A DNA stretch of 64,000 bases, taken from Eleusine coracana subsp. coracana. Taxonomy: Eukaryota > Streptophyta > Magnoliopsida > Poales > Poaceae. The translations under genes were made by a program, and so were the position numbers. Numbering within the stretch: position 1 is the stretch's first letter; every line of letters begins with the position of its first letter. Where the stretch lies: contig CM064430.1 of the NCBI GenBank assembly GCA_032690845.1, forward strand, positions 48,643,882 to 48,707,881. The letters run 5' to 3'. The notes below the pieces were generated by a model that saw only the letters and a program-made list of their open reading frames with translations, had not been told where the DNA came from and made no database searches. This document shows positions 45,461-57,652 of the stretch, one piece after another.

Positions 45461-48400
45461 GAGCAAGATAATGATAAGTTTGATGTTGTTTCTTTTATTG
45501 ATGAGTTATTCTTAGCGGATTTTTCCCCTAACACTTGGTGGATTGACTCAGGTGCCACTGTGCACATCTCTAATTCATTACAGGTATTTTGTTCGATCCG
45601 AACTATAAGAAGGGGGGAGCGAAGCCTACGAGTGGCTGATGGGAACGTCATCCAAGTTGAAGGCGTTGGGAGCTTCCACTTAGAGTTGCCGGGTGGCTTC
45701 CAGCTTAATTTAGAGGATGTTCTTTATGTTCCTAGTTTAAAGAGAAATTTAATTTCTATATCAGCCTTAGATGATTCGGGACATGTGTGTGAGTTTGACA
45801 ACAATAAGTGTGTTATTAAGTTTAATTCAATAAATGTCGGTCTTGCAGTTAGGCAAGGCAAGCTTTATATGCTCTGTCTTGATGATTCTGTGATGAATGT
45901 TGCTAGTATTTCACATAAGCGTAAACATGATGATGAAACTTCTTCGAAATTGTGGCATTGTCGCCTCGGCCACATTTCAAAGGGGAGAATAGAATGTCTC
46001 ATTAAAGATGAAATACTATATCAATTGGACTTCTCCGATTCAGAGCAGTGCATCGACTGCATTAAGGGAAAATATGCTAAGACAATTAAGAAAGGAGCTA
46101 CTAGAAGTACGGGCGTATTAGAAATAATACACACAGATATCTGTGGCCCGCTCTCAGTAACATCAGTAGATGGCTATGATTCATTTATAACATTTACCGA
46201 TGATTATTCTCGTTATGGACATATTTACCCCATTAAGAAGCGTTCAGATGCGCTAGAAATATTTAAGATTTATAAGTTGAAAGTTGAAAAACAACATAAC
46301 GCTTCCATTAAAATAGTAAGATCAGATCATGGGGGAGGATATTACGGGAAACATGCAATATATGGTCAAATTAAGGGACCGTTTGCTAAGTATTTAGAAG
46401 AAAATGGCATAAGAGCGCAATACTCCATGCCAGGAGATCCACAACAAATGGGAGTTGCTGAGCGATGCAATCGCACGTTATTAGATATGGTGCGTAGCAT
46501 GCTTAGTCATTCTAATTTGCCTGTTGAGCTATGGATGGAAGCATTAAAAACAGCTGCTCATATTCTTAATCGGGTTCCATCTAAGTCAGTTCCCAAGACA
46601 CCTTTTGAGTTGTGGAATGGGAGGAAACCGTCACTAAGTTATTTGAAAGTGTGGGGTTGTCCCGCTGAGGCTAAGCTATTTGATCCACAACATAAGAAAC
46701 TGGATTCTAAGACAGTGAGCTGTCATTTTATCGGATACCCAGATAAGTCAAAGGGATACCGATTCTACTATCCTGGTCGCTCTAGTAAGTTTGTTGAGAC
46801 AAGACAAGCTGTGTTTCTAGAGGTCTCAGGATCTAGTGGAAGTTCTGCTAAGAGGGATATAAGTCTCGAAGAATTACGGGTTAATCTTCCAACTCCGGAT
46901 TTCCTAGAGCCTACGAAGGTATATCAGTTTGTACCGCCAATTATTCCTCAACCTAGCAGCACCATGGCAGCCGCTCAGGTACAGGTACCGCCTACTGGGG
47001 ATCATGCACCAGACATTGGTGCACAAGATCCAGCTCAAGAGGAACCTGCGCCAGAAGAACAACCTCAGCCTGATCCTGAACCGGCTGTGAACGAACCATT
47101 AAGACGTTCACATCAGGAAAGGAGACGGGCAATTCCTGACATTTATGAGACATATTTAAGTGAGGATCAGTATGATGTCAGGAAAATAAATGATCCTGCA
47201 AATTTTAGAGAGGCAGTTGAAAGTGAGAATTCCACTAAATGGGTTGAAGCCATGGAAAAAGAGCTTAAGTCTATGAGTTCTAATCAGGTTTAGGATTTAG
47301 TAGAAATTCCTAATGGAGTCAAAATAGTAGGTTGTAAATGGGTCAACAAGACTAAACATGATTCCAAAGGGAAGGTCAAAAGATTCAAAGCAAGACTCGT
47401 AGCTAAAGGGTTTACACAACGAGAGGGGGTTGATTACAATGAGACTTTTTCTCCTGTGTCTACTAAAGATTCTTTAAGAATAGTCATGGCACTTGTAGCT
47501 CATTTTGATATAGAGTTACATCAGATGGATGTTAAGACTGCATTCCTTAATGGAAATTTGGATGAGACCATTTATATGGCCCAACCGGAAGGTTTTGCCA
47601 TTAAGGATAATGAACATATGGGATGCAGATTAAGGAAATCCATTTATGGACTTAAGCAAGCGTCCAGACAGTGGAACCTTAAATTCGATGAAGTCATTAA
47701 GAGATTCAGATTTAGGGAGAATGATGCAGATAAATGCATCTACATTAAGGAAAAGGGTGAAAAAATAATAATTCTAGTACTATATGTGGATGACATACTG
47801 TTAGCATGCAACAATAAGAACATGTTGTATGAGACTAAGAATTTCTTGTCATCACATTTTGATATGAAAGATCTTGGTGAAGCCTCGTATGTACTTGGCA
47901 TTGAGACACCGAGATAGAGCCTAAGGAATACTAGGATTATCTCAGAAAGCTTATATTGAGAAAATGCTTAAGAGATATAAGTTAGATAAGTGCAATACAT
48001 CACCTGTTCCAATTCAAAAGGGTGATAAGTTAAATGGAAGTTAGTGCCCTAAGAATGATTTAGAAAGAAAGAAAATGGAGAACGTTCCCCATGCATCAGC
48101 TATTGGAAGCTTAATGTATGCACAAGTTTGTAGGTATCTAGACTTGGCATTTGTGGCCGGAATACTTAGCAGATATCAGTCTAATCCAGGATGGGCTCAC
48201 TGGGTAGGTGTCAAGAAGGCATTAAGATATTGCCAAGGCACTAAGGATTACATGCTCATATATAAGAGACCAGATAATCTTGAGATTGAGTGCTACACTG
48301 ATGCTGATTTTGTTGGTGATGAAGACGAAAGGAAGTCAACTTCTAGGTATGTTTTCACGTTAGCAGGAGGAGCAATTTCATGGAGAAGTTGCAAGCAGAG

Positions 48401-48760
48401 TGTAACTGCTGCATCTACGATGCAAGCAGAATTTGTGTCATGTTATCATGCTACGGGATAGGTAGTATGGCTTAAGAGTTTTATTCCGGGATTAAGAGTT
48501 GTTGATAGTATCTCAAGACCTATCACAATATACTGCAATAATCAATCCACAGTTTTCTTTTGCGCAAACGATAAATTAAGTGGTGCTTCTAAGCACATTG
48601 ATCTTAAATATCATGTCGTGAAAGAAAGAAATCAGGACAATACGCTAAAGATTAAGCATATAAGTACTAAGGATAATATAGCGGATCCGCTCACAAAAGG
48701 TTTACCACCAACCCTATTTCAGAAACATGTCCTAGGCATGGGGCTAGTAAATACCTTTTG
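45455..48760 (+). pseudogene. Copia-3 pol (protease, integrase, RT, RNase H), broken
   Basis: Protease: WWIDSGATVHISNS. Integrase: LWHCRLGHISKGRIE with CIDCIKGK, then HTDICGPLS, RSDHGGGYYG (third Asp region, SDHG for the usual SDRGGEY) and GVAERCNRTL, to 47293. A TAG at 47291 splits the RT start. RT continues with WVNKTKHDSKGKVKRFKARL, HQMDVKTAFLNG and YVDDILLACNN (about 47335-47815). A frame change and stops lie at 47915-48044. RNase H follows: IECYTDADFVGDEDERKST near 48286, then HIDLKYHVVKERN and IADPLTKGLPP to about 48760. The order and motifs fit the Tork-like copia lineage. Inactive. Confidence 0.88.
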
Positions 48761-48965
48761 ATCAGTCCTGATTTTAGGGCCATTTTAATTTCCCCAAATA
48801 AGAGTAAGAGTTCTGACAAGGTTTCTCAGTAAGACTATAGGTAATATTGTCCCAGTATGCCGTGGTGCTGCTGATGACGCATTGGTCTGGTACTTGCTGA
48901 TTTTCTGAGGAAGAGCTTAAGTTAAGAATAAGTTTAAGTTGTTGACCTTTTGGTCAGGAAGAGAA

Positions 48966-49479
48966 TGTTGGTTTAGTTTTCTGTTGACCGGCAAGTCAAC
49001 AATAGATCTAAAAATAGGAAGTTTTATCTCCTGTGAATTTTGGATCTGGCCAACTAATTTGTTTCCGTTTTTGTGCCTTGATCGGGAGGCAAGTTAGAGA
49101 TAGAAATGGACCCGGCCCCATGACTACAGTGCTATATAAAGGAGGCATCGCCCCAGGGCGAAATCATCCAATCTTAGTCCACCCAACCGATCATTGAGGG
49201 CACTGGAAGTCACGGAAGACCGTCGTCCAGCCCAAGGGCATCACCGCTACCGCTCCGAAGGTCTTCGTCCTTGCAAGAAGACCCTCAAAGAATGCCTACG
49301 CTACATCCCCGACGACACCCTCGTCACCGAGTCTCCCACTTTTGCACCGACGCCAATGGACTCCTCCACCAGCGCCAGTAACAGATCGAACCTACTATTC
49401 CGCATTAGTTTTAGTTTACTAGATGTGATCTTAATTGACTAGATGATCCTGTTTGATTAAGTGTTAATTAGTTCTAACA
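48966..49479 (+). repeat. Copia-3 3' LTR
   Basis: 514 bp, the same length as the left copy but with many substitutions; followed by AGGAA. Confidence 0.9.
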
Positions 49480-49549
49480 AGGAACACTGCTAATGCCGAA
49501 TCCTCTATGCTACGCTTTTCATGGTCGAGGATAAAAACTGGCACCAGCA

Positions 49550-49990
49550 CAATCTTTTTTGAAGTGAAAGTGGCAGGTGCTCTGCCGTTGCATTATAGGA
49601 GAAGCAAAGGAGAACAAAAACAAAGTCCGATGGCAAAATATCACAGTCATGATGTTACATGACCGGGTTTTAATTATCACAGAGTAAGAGAATTGGCTCA
49701 GAAGTGAGCCTGGAAAAGCAAAATAAGAATCACATGTGAATATCACACTGAAGCAGCTTGTTGGTTTGCAAGCAATTCTTGTCCTTTGTGTGTCAGAGGT
49801 GCCGAGTTCATCGCCATTTTGTACAGGTCGATTTTCTCCTTTGCCTGTGCCGCTACGTTCTCCCAGGCTTGCTCTTTTTCATGGAAAATCCTTTTATTTC
49901 TTTCCTTGCAGATGTTCCACCATGTATATAGAATGACTAGATTAATAGGCGCGCTCCGCTGCGCCAGTGAGATTATTTCAGTTGGTCAAC
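49550..49990 (-). mobile_element. LINE 3' end fragment
   Basis: The minus strand reads WWNICKERNKRIFHEKEQAW near 49910, the usual end of a plant L1-type reverse transcriptase. It is followed by a tail and a terminal region (TGGCAGGTGCTCTGCC, then a T-run on the plus strand at about 49551-49557) matching the 3' ends of grass LINEs. The rest of ORF2 is absent (5' truncation is usual). Confidence 0.6.
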
Positions 49991-50427
49991 CATTACGGAG
50001 GAGGTGGAAGCTTACCTAAAAATTCCGTTCTGGTTGCCGTTCCGTTTTGGTCATTGGAATGGATTGTTCCAGTACCGGTGTATCATTTCGGACTTTAAAT
50101 ATAATGATAATTTATATAAATACTTATATATATAATCACAAATATATATTTTACCAATAATTTCAGGCTAACATAAGAACATATTGTACAATATTTTTTA
50201 CAACACCATAGTTTAAACATAGATTAAAGTCTAAAACATCACTAATATAATAGATGCTTAGGAATTGGCAGGTACCAGAATACCTGGAACGGCTGGTACC
50301 GGCCGATATTGACCGAAACAACCGGTACTGACCGGTAACTTGGCCGGTACGGGATCGAGCTGCTAAGGTACCGGTCAGGTGGTCAGAACGAGATATACCG
50401 GCCATTCCGGCAGGTACCGAAATGGTA
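49991..50427. repeat. GGTACCGG-rich interspersed repeat
   Basis: Both ends are built of GGTACCGGNC/ACCGGTA motifs around an AT-rich core (50095-50250), like the AACCGG MITE at 31739. Terminal repeats and a target duplication could not be fixed. The right end meets the start of Helitron A. Confidence 0.4.
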
Positions 50428-52855
50428 TTTCTATACTATAAAGTTTAAATTTCAACCCATCTAAACACACCCAAAATTCTATTCACCCATCACATCCTAA
50501 CCTTTGATTGCCTATCCCATTTAAATCTGGCCATTAGATTTAACCCGGACCCACAAAGAAATATGACGTTACATCTCCCACCATTCTAATTCCGCCTCGT
50601 CTGCCACCAATTTAGGTACTTTTTCACCACGGCATATCGACCCGCCCGCACGACCCACTGCCTGAAATCACGGCGTGGACATTACCTATGTATCGTTCTT
50701 TCCTTTCCATCACAAAATTCCTTTTCCGTACCTCCCCAACCTCCACAATTCCTACTACGATCCTTTCTTGCCCGAGGAGGATTGTGATCGAGCGCCGTTC
50801 GGGGAACCCCCGCCTCCTTTGAAACCACATCAATTCGATCCTTTTTGCGGTGCTGGGTTTCTGCATCATCATAGTCATTTGGTTGATGGTCGTCACCAAG
50901 CCTTCAGGCAGTAGGCTTCTTTCCACCAATAAACAACATCGTGATCGGTAAGCACCAGACTACGTGTTGCTATTTGGTGGCTCCACCAGACTACGTGTAG
51001 CTATTTGGTGGTTCCTCTAAGCGTGGTGTAAACGTGATGATCCAGTTGGTTTTATCTCAAATCCAGGTCCATGTTGGTAGTGCATCGAGCAGCGGCAGTG
51101 GAGGAATACCCGCCACCGGAGGAGTGCATCGATCAGCGCCAGTGGAGGAATACCTGCTGTGCGTGTTGCTCCTCAATGTCGTCGAGCAGTGCCATACGCC
51201 GTAATGACATCTCTGGCTAATGGCGGGCGAGTCATGGAGGGGGGCTGGGGGGGGGGGGGGGGGGGTTGCTAATGGTTTTACGTGTTAGAGCTGCTCGAAT
51301 GTGCAACTTTTAATATTCGGCCCTGAAAAGGTACTTATGCACACTGCCAACAATATAGGGATTTGCTATTTTCTGTGGCGGCTAATCTTTGTCTGCTCCT
51401 TGGTCTTTAACTGGCATAATTTTATTTATTTGGAATCTACATTGTGATTAGGCAATGAGGCTGATTTCAAAACCCTTGGTGTGTGTTTGATCCCAATATT
51501 AGAATGACGATCATGTCAGGAGGAACAAGGCCGAACCATGAAACAACAGCCAACTCAGGCCGGTCTCCGTCAGAGATTTAACAAATCTATCTCCAAAACC
51601 TCAAGCACGTGCTAATTGTCCAGGTAATGATGATTCAAATAACCATAACTCTAGAGTTTTGAAAATTTTAATTTGTATGATTAATTTTATGCATTTTGTG
51701 ACTCAAAAAGCAAGCACTAGACAAGAGAACATCTCGGGTAACAATAAGCGGGGTGCTGATGAAGACCCCATGTTAGAGGCCAAGCGCAAAAAAGCCCGGG
51801 ATTATTAACGTGATTACAAACAACGCAGAAAGATGGAAGCAAACGGTTGATACCTAACTTTAGTTCCTAAATTTAATGCATTACCTTCATTGATCTACTG
51901 ATCAAGACCTTTACTTATTGTGATAGTTGATGATGAGGAAATTGAGAGAAAGCATAAGAAGGCATGAGATTACCAATGTGAATACAGAAACAACGCATAA
52001 AAGGTCAATTAGGAATGGATGCTTACGAAAATGCATTCACAGCCGTAACACATCAAGGTTTCCTTTTATGTCTGGTCTAAATATCTCATGTATCTGTGTT
52101 TCGTCTTTTGATGGTCTTCACCACCATTTTGATTTAGCGTCTCCACCATTGGTGACTCTTAATTGCACAAATGTGTCCGCGTCTGTGAACACCATTACCA
52201 ATATTGGAATGGTAGAAGATGGCAGCGGTAGTGATGGAGGTAGTTGGCTACATAGAGGTGAAATCCCCCCCCCCCCTCCTTGAGGAACCGACATGCAAAC
52301 ATCCATAATGCAGCAAATGGGTCAAGCTTAATACAAGGTTTGTCTCAATTTCGAATTTCATTGTAAAATGGTACAAGTACATGTTGTCTGTTTGTTGAAC
52401 TACATTTATTTTGACCCCTTGTTTTGCAGATAGATTTGTCCAGGAGCCAAACAAAGACAGCTAAAGAAAGGATTCCGTACTCGCTTTTGTCGGATGATGT
52501 CAGGAGGGTTAGAAGTGAACAAAAGCATGACGTGTACATAAGATCCAGAGACAAGAAACAAGTGGGTATGTCGATCTACCTTTCGATTTATTGACATCCG
52601 TTCCAACATCATTCCTTATGTATGACTAATCGAAGCCGATTTAATAGATGAAGAGCATAAGCAACATTTTTACTTCTATTTTTTCATGTCAGTATGAATT
52701 ATGAGGTTTCAAACTTTGAGGTCTTTCTGCTTTGGCTGCTTGCTCGACCCTCTTCTAAAAAATATTGCATTTTTTGCATTATTTATTTGTTCTTATATGA
52801 TATGATTGTGTAGTATAATAATGGTAACGTGCGTGTCACACATATAAAAAACTAG
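50428..52855 (+). mobile_element. Helitron A (non-autonomous)
   Basis: It starts TCTATACTATAAAG after a T and ends with ...GTGCGTGTCACAC...AAACTAG (52852-52855) before T: a plant Helitron start, a short hairpin and a CTAG end. It shares its first 200 bp with Helitron B. Inside are a GC-rich frame at 50675-50914 of unknown origin, a poly-G run at 51249-51265, and short basic frames (AKRKKARDY at about 51780, EIERKHKKA at about 51938). No helicase or Rep domain was seen. From 51297 on it is copied in inverse at the right. Confidence 0.7.
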
Positions 52856-52901
52856 TTTAAGTAAGGGTGGAAGAGGTGAAGAAAGAAACTTTTATTTTTT
52901 A

Positions 52902-54091
52902 TCTATACTATATGTACCCACACCATCCTGACTCTTAATTTTATACCCTATTTAAATTTGGCCTTGTGATTAAATCTGGACCTACAACATTACATCTTTT
53001 ACAGACTTAATTCGATATCTTCTGCCAACAAAATTGTGGCTTTTTTCACCCCATGGCACTGTACCCGCCCGCACGTACCCATCCCGGATTTTCCACTCGT
53101 GTGAATTCCTTCCTCTTTTCCCCGATCTGCAGGCCACACACCGCCAGCGCCTCCTCCTCTATTCAGATCCGTGCCGCTAGCGACGGTTTTTTGAGGGAAG
53201 GTGCGAGCGCTGCCATCAACATCTGCCACGGGAAGATCACGTCGCCACTAGAATCTGCCACGGGCACCCATCGTGAGCGGCTCCGTTACTGAGTCTTTGG
53301 AGGTGCCATCCGACCTCGCCGATCCATGGAGGTGTCGTCGGACCTTGCTGGATCTATGGCATCGCACGAGGACAGCGGCCGTAATGGCAGCATGGTGCGG
53401 ATGGGCTCATTTGGGGTCCATAGCGGCGGCAGCACTGTGGGCGCCAGGGACGCGTCGGAGGTGGTGGAGAACGACAGCCGCTCCATGGTCAACGACCACC
53501 AGGATGGCGCCTACGGCAGCAATGACGTCAAGGCCGGGAACCCGCTCAAGCGGAAGAAGTGGCACCACCGCCACGCGCCACACCAGATCCAATAGCTCGA
53601 CTTGTAAGCGCCGGTTCCTTGCAACCGTTCCTTTGTTCCTTCTCTCACGCGCGTGCGGGCGAATGCTAACGCATTGGGTTGTGCAGACTGTTCGAGGAAT
53701 TCCCCCACCCGGATGACAAGCAACGCGTTGACCTGAGCAAGTGCCTGGGCTTGGAGCTGCGCCATGGTGGCTTCCGTCGAGGGATCTGACTCGCTGTCGA
53801 CCATCTTAGGTATGTTGCCCTGCAGCTTCGCTCTTCCCCCATGCTGCATGTTCTGATTTTTTTTGGAGATTTTTTTATGATTGAATTAGGGATATTTGGG
53901 CATTTGCAGATTGCTACTTGCGTTTTCAATCGTTGTGCTAATATGCTCTAGTGTTATATTATATCAGGAAAGCATTTCTTGGGTCTGGATAGTTCGTATT
54001 AATTCATTATGGACTTGAGCTGCTCCTCCTCCTTATCCGCTACGGACATCTTCACGGGAGGCGGCATTGGTGAGAGCCTCAGCGCCAGGAG
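52902..54091 (+). mobile_element. Helitron B (left copy) with captured gene fragment
   Basis: It starts TCTATACTATATGT after an A/T-rich flank 47 bp beyond the end of Helitron A. The first 150 bp are similar to Helitron A (TAATTTTATACCC, TTTTTCACC, GACCCGCCCGCACG-like segments). It carries an HD-Zip IV gene fragment. Its 3' end was not found; it may lie in the centre of the inverted duplication or have been lost. Confidence 0.55.
53326..53809 (+). pseudogene. HD-Zip class IV homeobox gene fragment (left copy)
   Basis: Exon 1 (53326-53603) ends in LKRKKWHHRHAPHQIQ, stop, LDL. Exon 2 (53687-53809) continues LFEEFPHPDDKQRVDLSKCL and GLEL. Together they match the first two-thirds of the HD-Zip IV homeodomain (KKRYHRHTxxQIQELE...FKECPHPDEKQR...LSRxLGLEPRQVKFWFQN). 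The stretch holding the third helix (WFQNRR) and START domain are missing. The intron is GTAAGC...TGCAG. The TAG in place of the expected Glu codon (53593-53595) and loss of the recognition helix make it non-functional. HD-Zip IV proteins act in epidermal cell fate. Confidence 0.8.
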
Positions 54092-54676
54092 CAGCAGTGC
54101 CGTGAGTGACAAGAAGAAGCAGCGATAGCACCAGCAGCGCCTTGGCAGCAGGTGACACGGCACAGGAACCCCCTCCACTTCGCATCCCCACGTCCGGTCA
54201 AATTGCCGCGGTTTAGCGCTGGTGGTGGTGGCAGATGGACTCCATCTACAAATGTTCATGCAGGCTCTCCAGGCAGCAACGACCACCTATCCTCAGTGTG
54301 GCACTCCATCCATCCCGACATCCCTTAGCTATTTCCATCCGTGCCTAATGTGTTTCATGACAGTTGCCATCTGCTCTGTACAAGGTGAGTCTTCTATTCT
54401 GTATTATTCTGTAGAGGCATGCTTGCTTGTTGGAAATTATGGGGTTATTGTTGGGCTTTGTTGTCGTAGTCTCAAATTCATGCCTTTACAGTTCCTAGAA
54501 ATTTTAGGGCCTTTGTAATTCCTAAGAAAAATCTGGATGGAACCATTCGAAGATGTTGTTTTCGTTCATAATCAACTCCATGATTGCCCATATGAGCTAG
54601 AACAAGGTCTAAAATTTGATTGCACTGAGTAAACTGCATCAGCAATATATCTATCTTTATCAAATATATAAGTAAA
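54092..54676. other. Single-copy centre of the inverted duplication
   Basis: 585 bp not present in the arms. It includes a candidate exon near 54230-54390 with a donor-like AAGGTGAGT at 54383-54391. No protein could be named. Transcribed, it would form the loop of a 2.7-kb hairpin RNA. Confidence 0.5.
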
Positions 54677-57412
54677 CTCCTGGCGCTAAGGCTCTCACCA
54701 ACACCGCCTCCGGTGAAGATGTCCGTAGCGGATAAGGAGGAGGAGCAGCTCAAGTCCATAATGAATTAATACGAACTATCCGGACCCAAGAAATGCTTTC
54801 CTGATATAATATAACACTAGAGCATATTAGCACAAAGATTGAAAACGCAAGTAGCAATCTGCAAATGCCCAAATATCCCTAATTCAATCATAAAAAAATC
54901 TCCCAAAAAAAAATCAGAACATGCAGCATGGGGGAAGAGCGAAGCTGCAGGGCAACATACCTAAGATGGTCGACGGCGAGTCAGATCCCTCGACGGAAGC
55001 CACCATGGCGCAGCTCCAGGCCCAGGCACTTGCTCAGGTCAACGTGTTGCTTGTCATCGGGGTGGGGGAATTCCTCGAACAGTCTGCACAACCCAATGCG
55101 TTAGCATTCGTCCGCACGCGCGTGAGAGAAGGAACAAAGGAACGGTTGCAAGGAATCGGTGCTTACACTTCGAGCTATAGGATCTGGTATGGCGCGTGGC
55201 GGTGGTGCCACTTCTTCCGCTTGAGCGGGTTCCCGGCCTTGACGTCGTTGCTGCCGTAGGCGCCATCCTGGTGGTCGTTGACCGTGGAGCGGCTGTCGTT
55301 CTCCACCATCTCCAACGCGTCCCTGGCGCCCACAATGCTGCCGCCGCTATGGACCCCAAATGAGCCCATCCGCACCATGCTGCCATTACAGTCGCCGTCC
55401 TCGTGCGATGTCATAGATCCGGCGAGGTCCGATGACACCTCCATGGATCGGCGAAGTTGGATGGCACCTCCAAAGATTCGGTAACGGAGCCGCTCACGGT
55501 GGGTGCCCGTGGCAGATTCTAGTGGCAACGTGATCTTGCAGATGTTGATGGCAGCGCTCGCACCTTCCCTCAAAAAACCGTCGCTAGCGGCGCGGATCTG
55601 AATAGAGGAGGAGGCGCTGGCGGTGTGTGGCCTGCAGACCGGGGAAAAGAGGAAGGAATTCGCGCGAGTGGAAAATCCGGGATGGGTACGTGCGGGCGGG
55701 TATAGTGCCGTGGGGTGAAAAAAGCCACGATTTTGCTGGCATAAGATATCGAATTAAGTCTGTAAAAGATGTAATGTTGTAGGTCCAGATTTAATCACAA
55801 GGCCAAATTTAAATAGGGTATGAAATTAAGAGTCAGGATGGTGTGGGTACATATAGTATAGATAAAAAGTAAAAGTTTCTTTCTTCACCTCTTCCACCCT
55901 TACTTAAACTAGTTTTTTACATATGCGACACACACGTTTACCATTATTGTACTACATAATCATATCATATAAGAACAAATAAATAATGCAAAAAATGCAA
56001 TATTTTTTAGAAGAGGATCGAGCAAGCAGCCAAAGCAGAAAGATCTCAAAGTTTGAAACCTCATAATTCATACGGACATGAAAAAATAGAAGGAATGATG
56101 TTGGAATGGATGTCAATAAATCGAAAGGTAGATCAACATACCCGCTTGTTTCTTGTCTCTGGATCTTACATACACGTCATGCTTTTGTTCACTTCTAACC
56201 CTCCTGACATCATCCGACAAAAGCGAGTACGAAATCCTTTCTTTAGCTGTCTTTGTTTGGCTCCTGGATAAATCTATCTCCAAAACAAGGGGTCACAATA
56301 AATGTAGTTCAACAAACAGACAACATGTACTTGTACCATTTTACAATAAAATTCGAAATTGAGACTAACCTTGTATTAAGCTTGTCTCATTTCCTACATT
56401 ATGGACGTTTGCATGTCGGTTCCTCAAGGAGGGGGGGGGGGGGGATTTCACCTCTATGTAGCCAACTACCTCCATCGCTACCGCTGCCATCTTCCACCAT
56501 TCCAATAGTGGTAATGGTGTTCATAAGCACGGACACATTTGTGCAATTAAGAGTCACCAATGGTGGAGACCCTAAATCAAAATAATGGTGAACACCATCA
56601 AAAGACGAAACACAGATATATGAGATATTTAGACCAGACATGAAAGGAAACCTTGATGTGTTGCGGCTGTGAATGCATTTTCGTAAGCATCCATTCCTAA
56701 TTGACCTTTTATACGTTGTTTCTGTATTCACATTGGTAATCTTGTGCCTTCTTATGCTTTCTCTCAATTTCCTCATCATCAACTATCACAACAAGTAAAG
56801 GTCTTGATCAGTAGATCAACGAAGGTAATGTATTAAATTTAGGAACTAAAGTTAGGTATCAACCGTTTGCTTCCATCTTTCTGCGTTGTTTGTAATCACG
56901 TTAATAATCTCGGGCTTTTTTGCGCTTGGCCTCTAACGTGGGGTCTTCATCGGCACCCCGCTTATTGTTACCCGAGATGTTCTCTTGTCCAGTGCTTGCT
57001 GTTTGAGTCACAAAATGCATAAAATTAATCATACAAATTAAAATTTTCAAAACTCTAGAGTTATGGTTATTTGAATCATCATTACCTGGACAATTAGCAC
57101 GTGCTTGAGGTTTTGGAGATAGATTTGTTAAATCTCTGACGAAGACCAGCCTGAGTTGACTGTTGTTTCACGGTTCAGCCTTGTTCCTCCTGACATGATC
57201 GTCATTCTAATATTGGGATCAAACACACACCAAGGGTTTTGAAATCAGCCTCATTGCCTAATCACAATGTAGATTCCAAATAAATAAAATTATGCCGGTT
57301 AAAGACCAAGGAGCAGACAAAGATTAGCCGCCACAGAAAATAGCAAATCCCTATATTGTTGGCAGTGTGCATAAGTACCTTTTCAGGGCCAAATATTAAA
57401 AGTTGCACATTC
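54677..57412 (-). repeat. Right arm of the 2.8-kb inverted duplication
   Basis: Reverse complement of 51297-54091, running from CTCCTGGCGC to TTAAAAGTTGCACATTC. It contains inverted copies of the Helitron B start (55862) and the Helitron A CTAG end (55909-55912). Outside 57412 the similarity stops, although a short direct copy of ATAAGTACCTTTTCA follows. Confidence 0.92.
55004..55573 (-). pseudogene. HD-Zip class IV homeobox gene fragment (right copy)
   Basis: The inverted copy of the fragment at 53326-53809. Its first exon ends KRKKWHHRHAPYQIL, then stop; the second (about 55082-54960) gives the LFEEFPHP-like start of homeodomain helix 2. It shares the premature TAG with the left copy, so the stop was there before duplication. 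Several base changes separate the two copies. Confidence 0.75.
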
Positions 57413-57484
57413 AACTTACAGATGTGCATAAGTACCTTTTCACACTAAATTTTATTTGAGAAAATACAACTAAATCATGGTCAA

Positions 57485-57560
57485 GGATGGATCGATAGGA
57501 GATCATCGATCTGCTACTCATTATCGATAATTGCATTAAACTCTTGAATTGAACTCAATT
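57485..57560 (-). pseudogene. Short second copy of an F-box/LRR gene segment
   Basis: GGAGATCATCGATCTGCTACTC and the following bases resemble 57935-57980 of the F-box/LRR exon (GGGAGATCATTGATCTGCC). This is a small duplicated piece, decayed. Confidence 0.4.
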
Positions 57561-57652
57561 GCAACAATAATTAGTAAGAAAATCTACTATTCTGAGATCA
57601 GATTCTTGTAACTTCTTCTTTTCTCAAACCTAAAACTCTTGTAACTTCTTTT

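Larger units (their letters stand above)
42378..49479 (+). mobile_element. Copia-3: decayed Ty1/copia with an unusual long leader
   Basis: The 514-bp LTRs (42378-42891 and 48966-49479) start TGTTGG and end TCTAACA, and the 5-bp duplication AGGAA flanks them (42373-42377, 49480-49484). The first 190 bp of the LTRs show about 16 differences by eye, so the insertion is older than Copia-1. A 1.7-kb leader precedes gag. Integrase precedes RT. Several stops make it inactive. Confidence 0.92.
51297..54091 (+). repeat. Left arm of a 2.8-kb inverted duplication
   Basis: It begins in Helitron A (GAATGTGCAACTTTTAAT) and ends GCGCCAGGAG. The sequence is repeated in inverse at 54677-57412 along its whole length, with scattered substitutions and small indels, including the frames around 51927-52283, 53326-53600 and 53690-53810. 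The centre is 54092-54676. Confidence 0.92.

Noticed and set aside
53999..54286. A minus-strand membrane-like protein over the left arm border
   Set aside because: It spans the arm/centre border and is not kept in the right arm; no family recognised.
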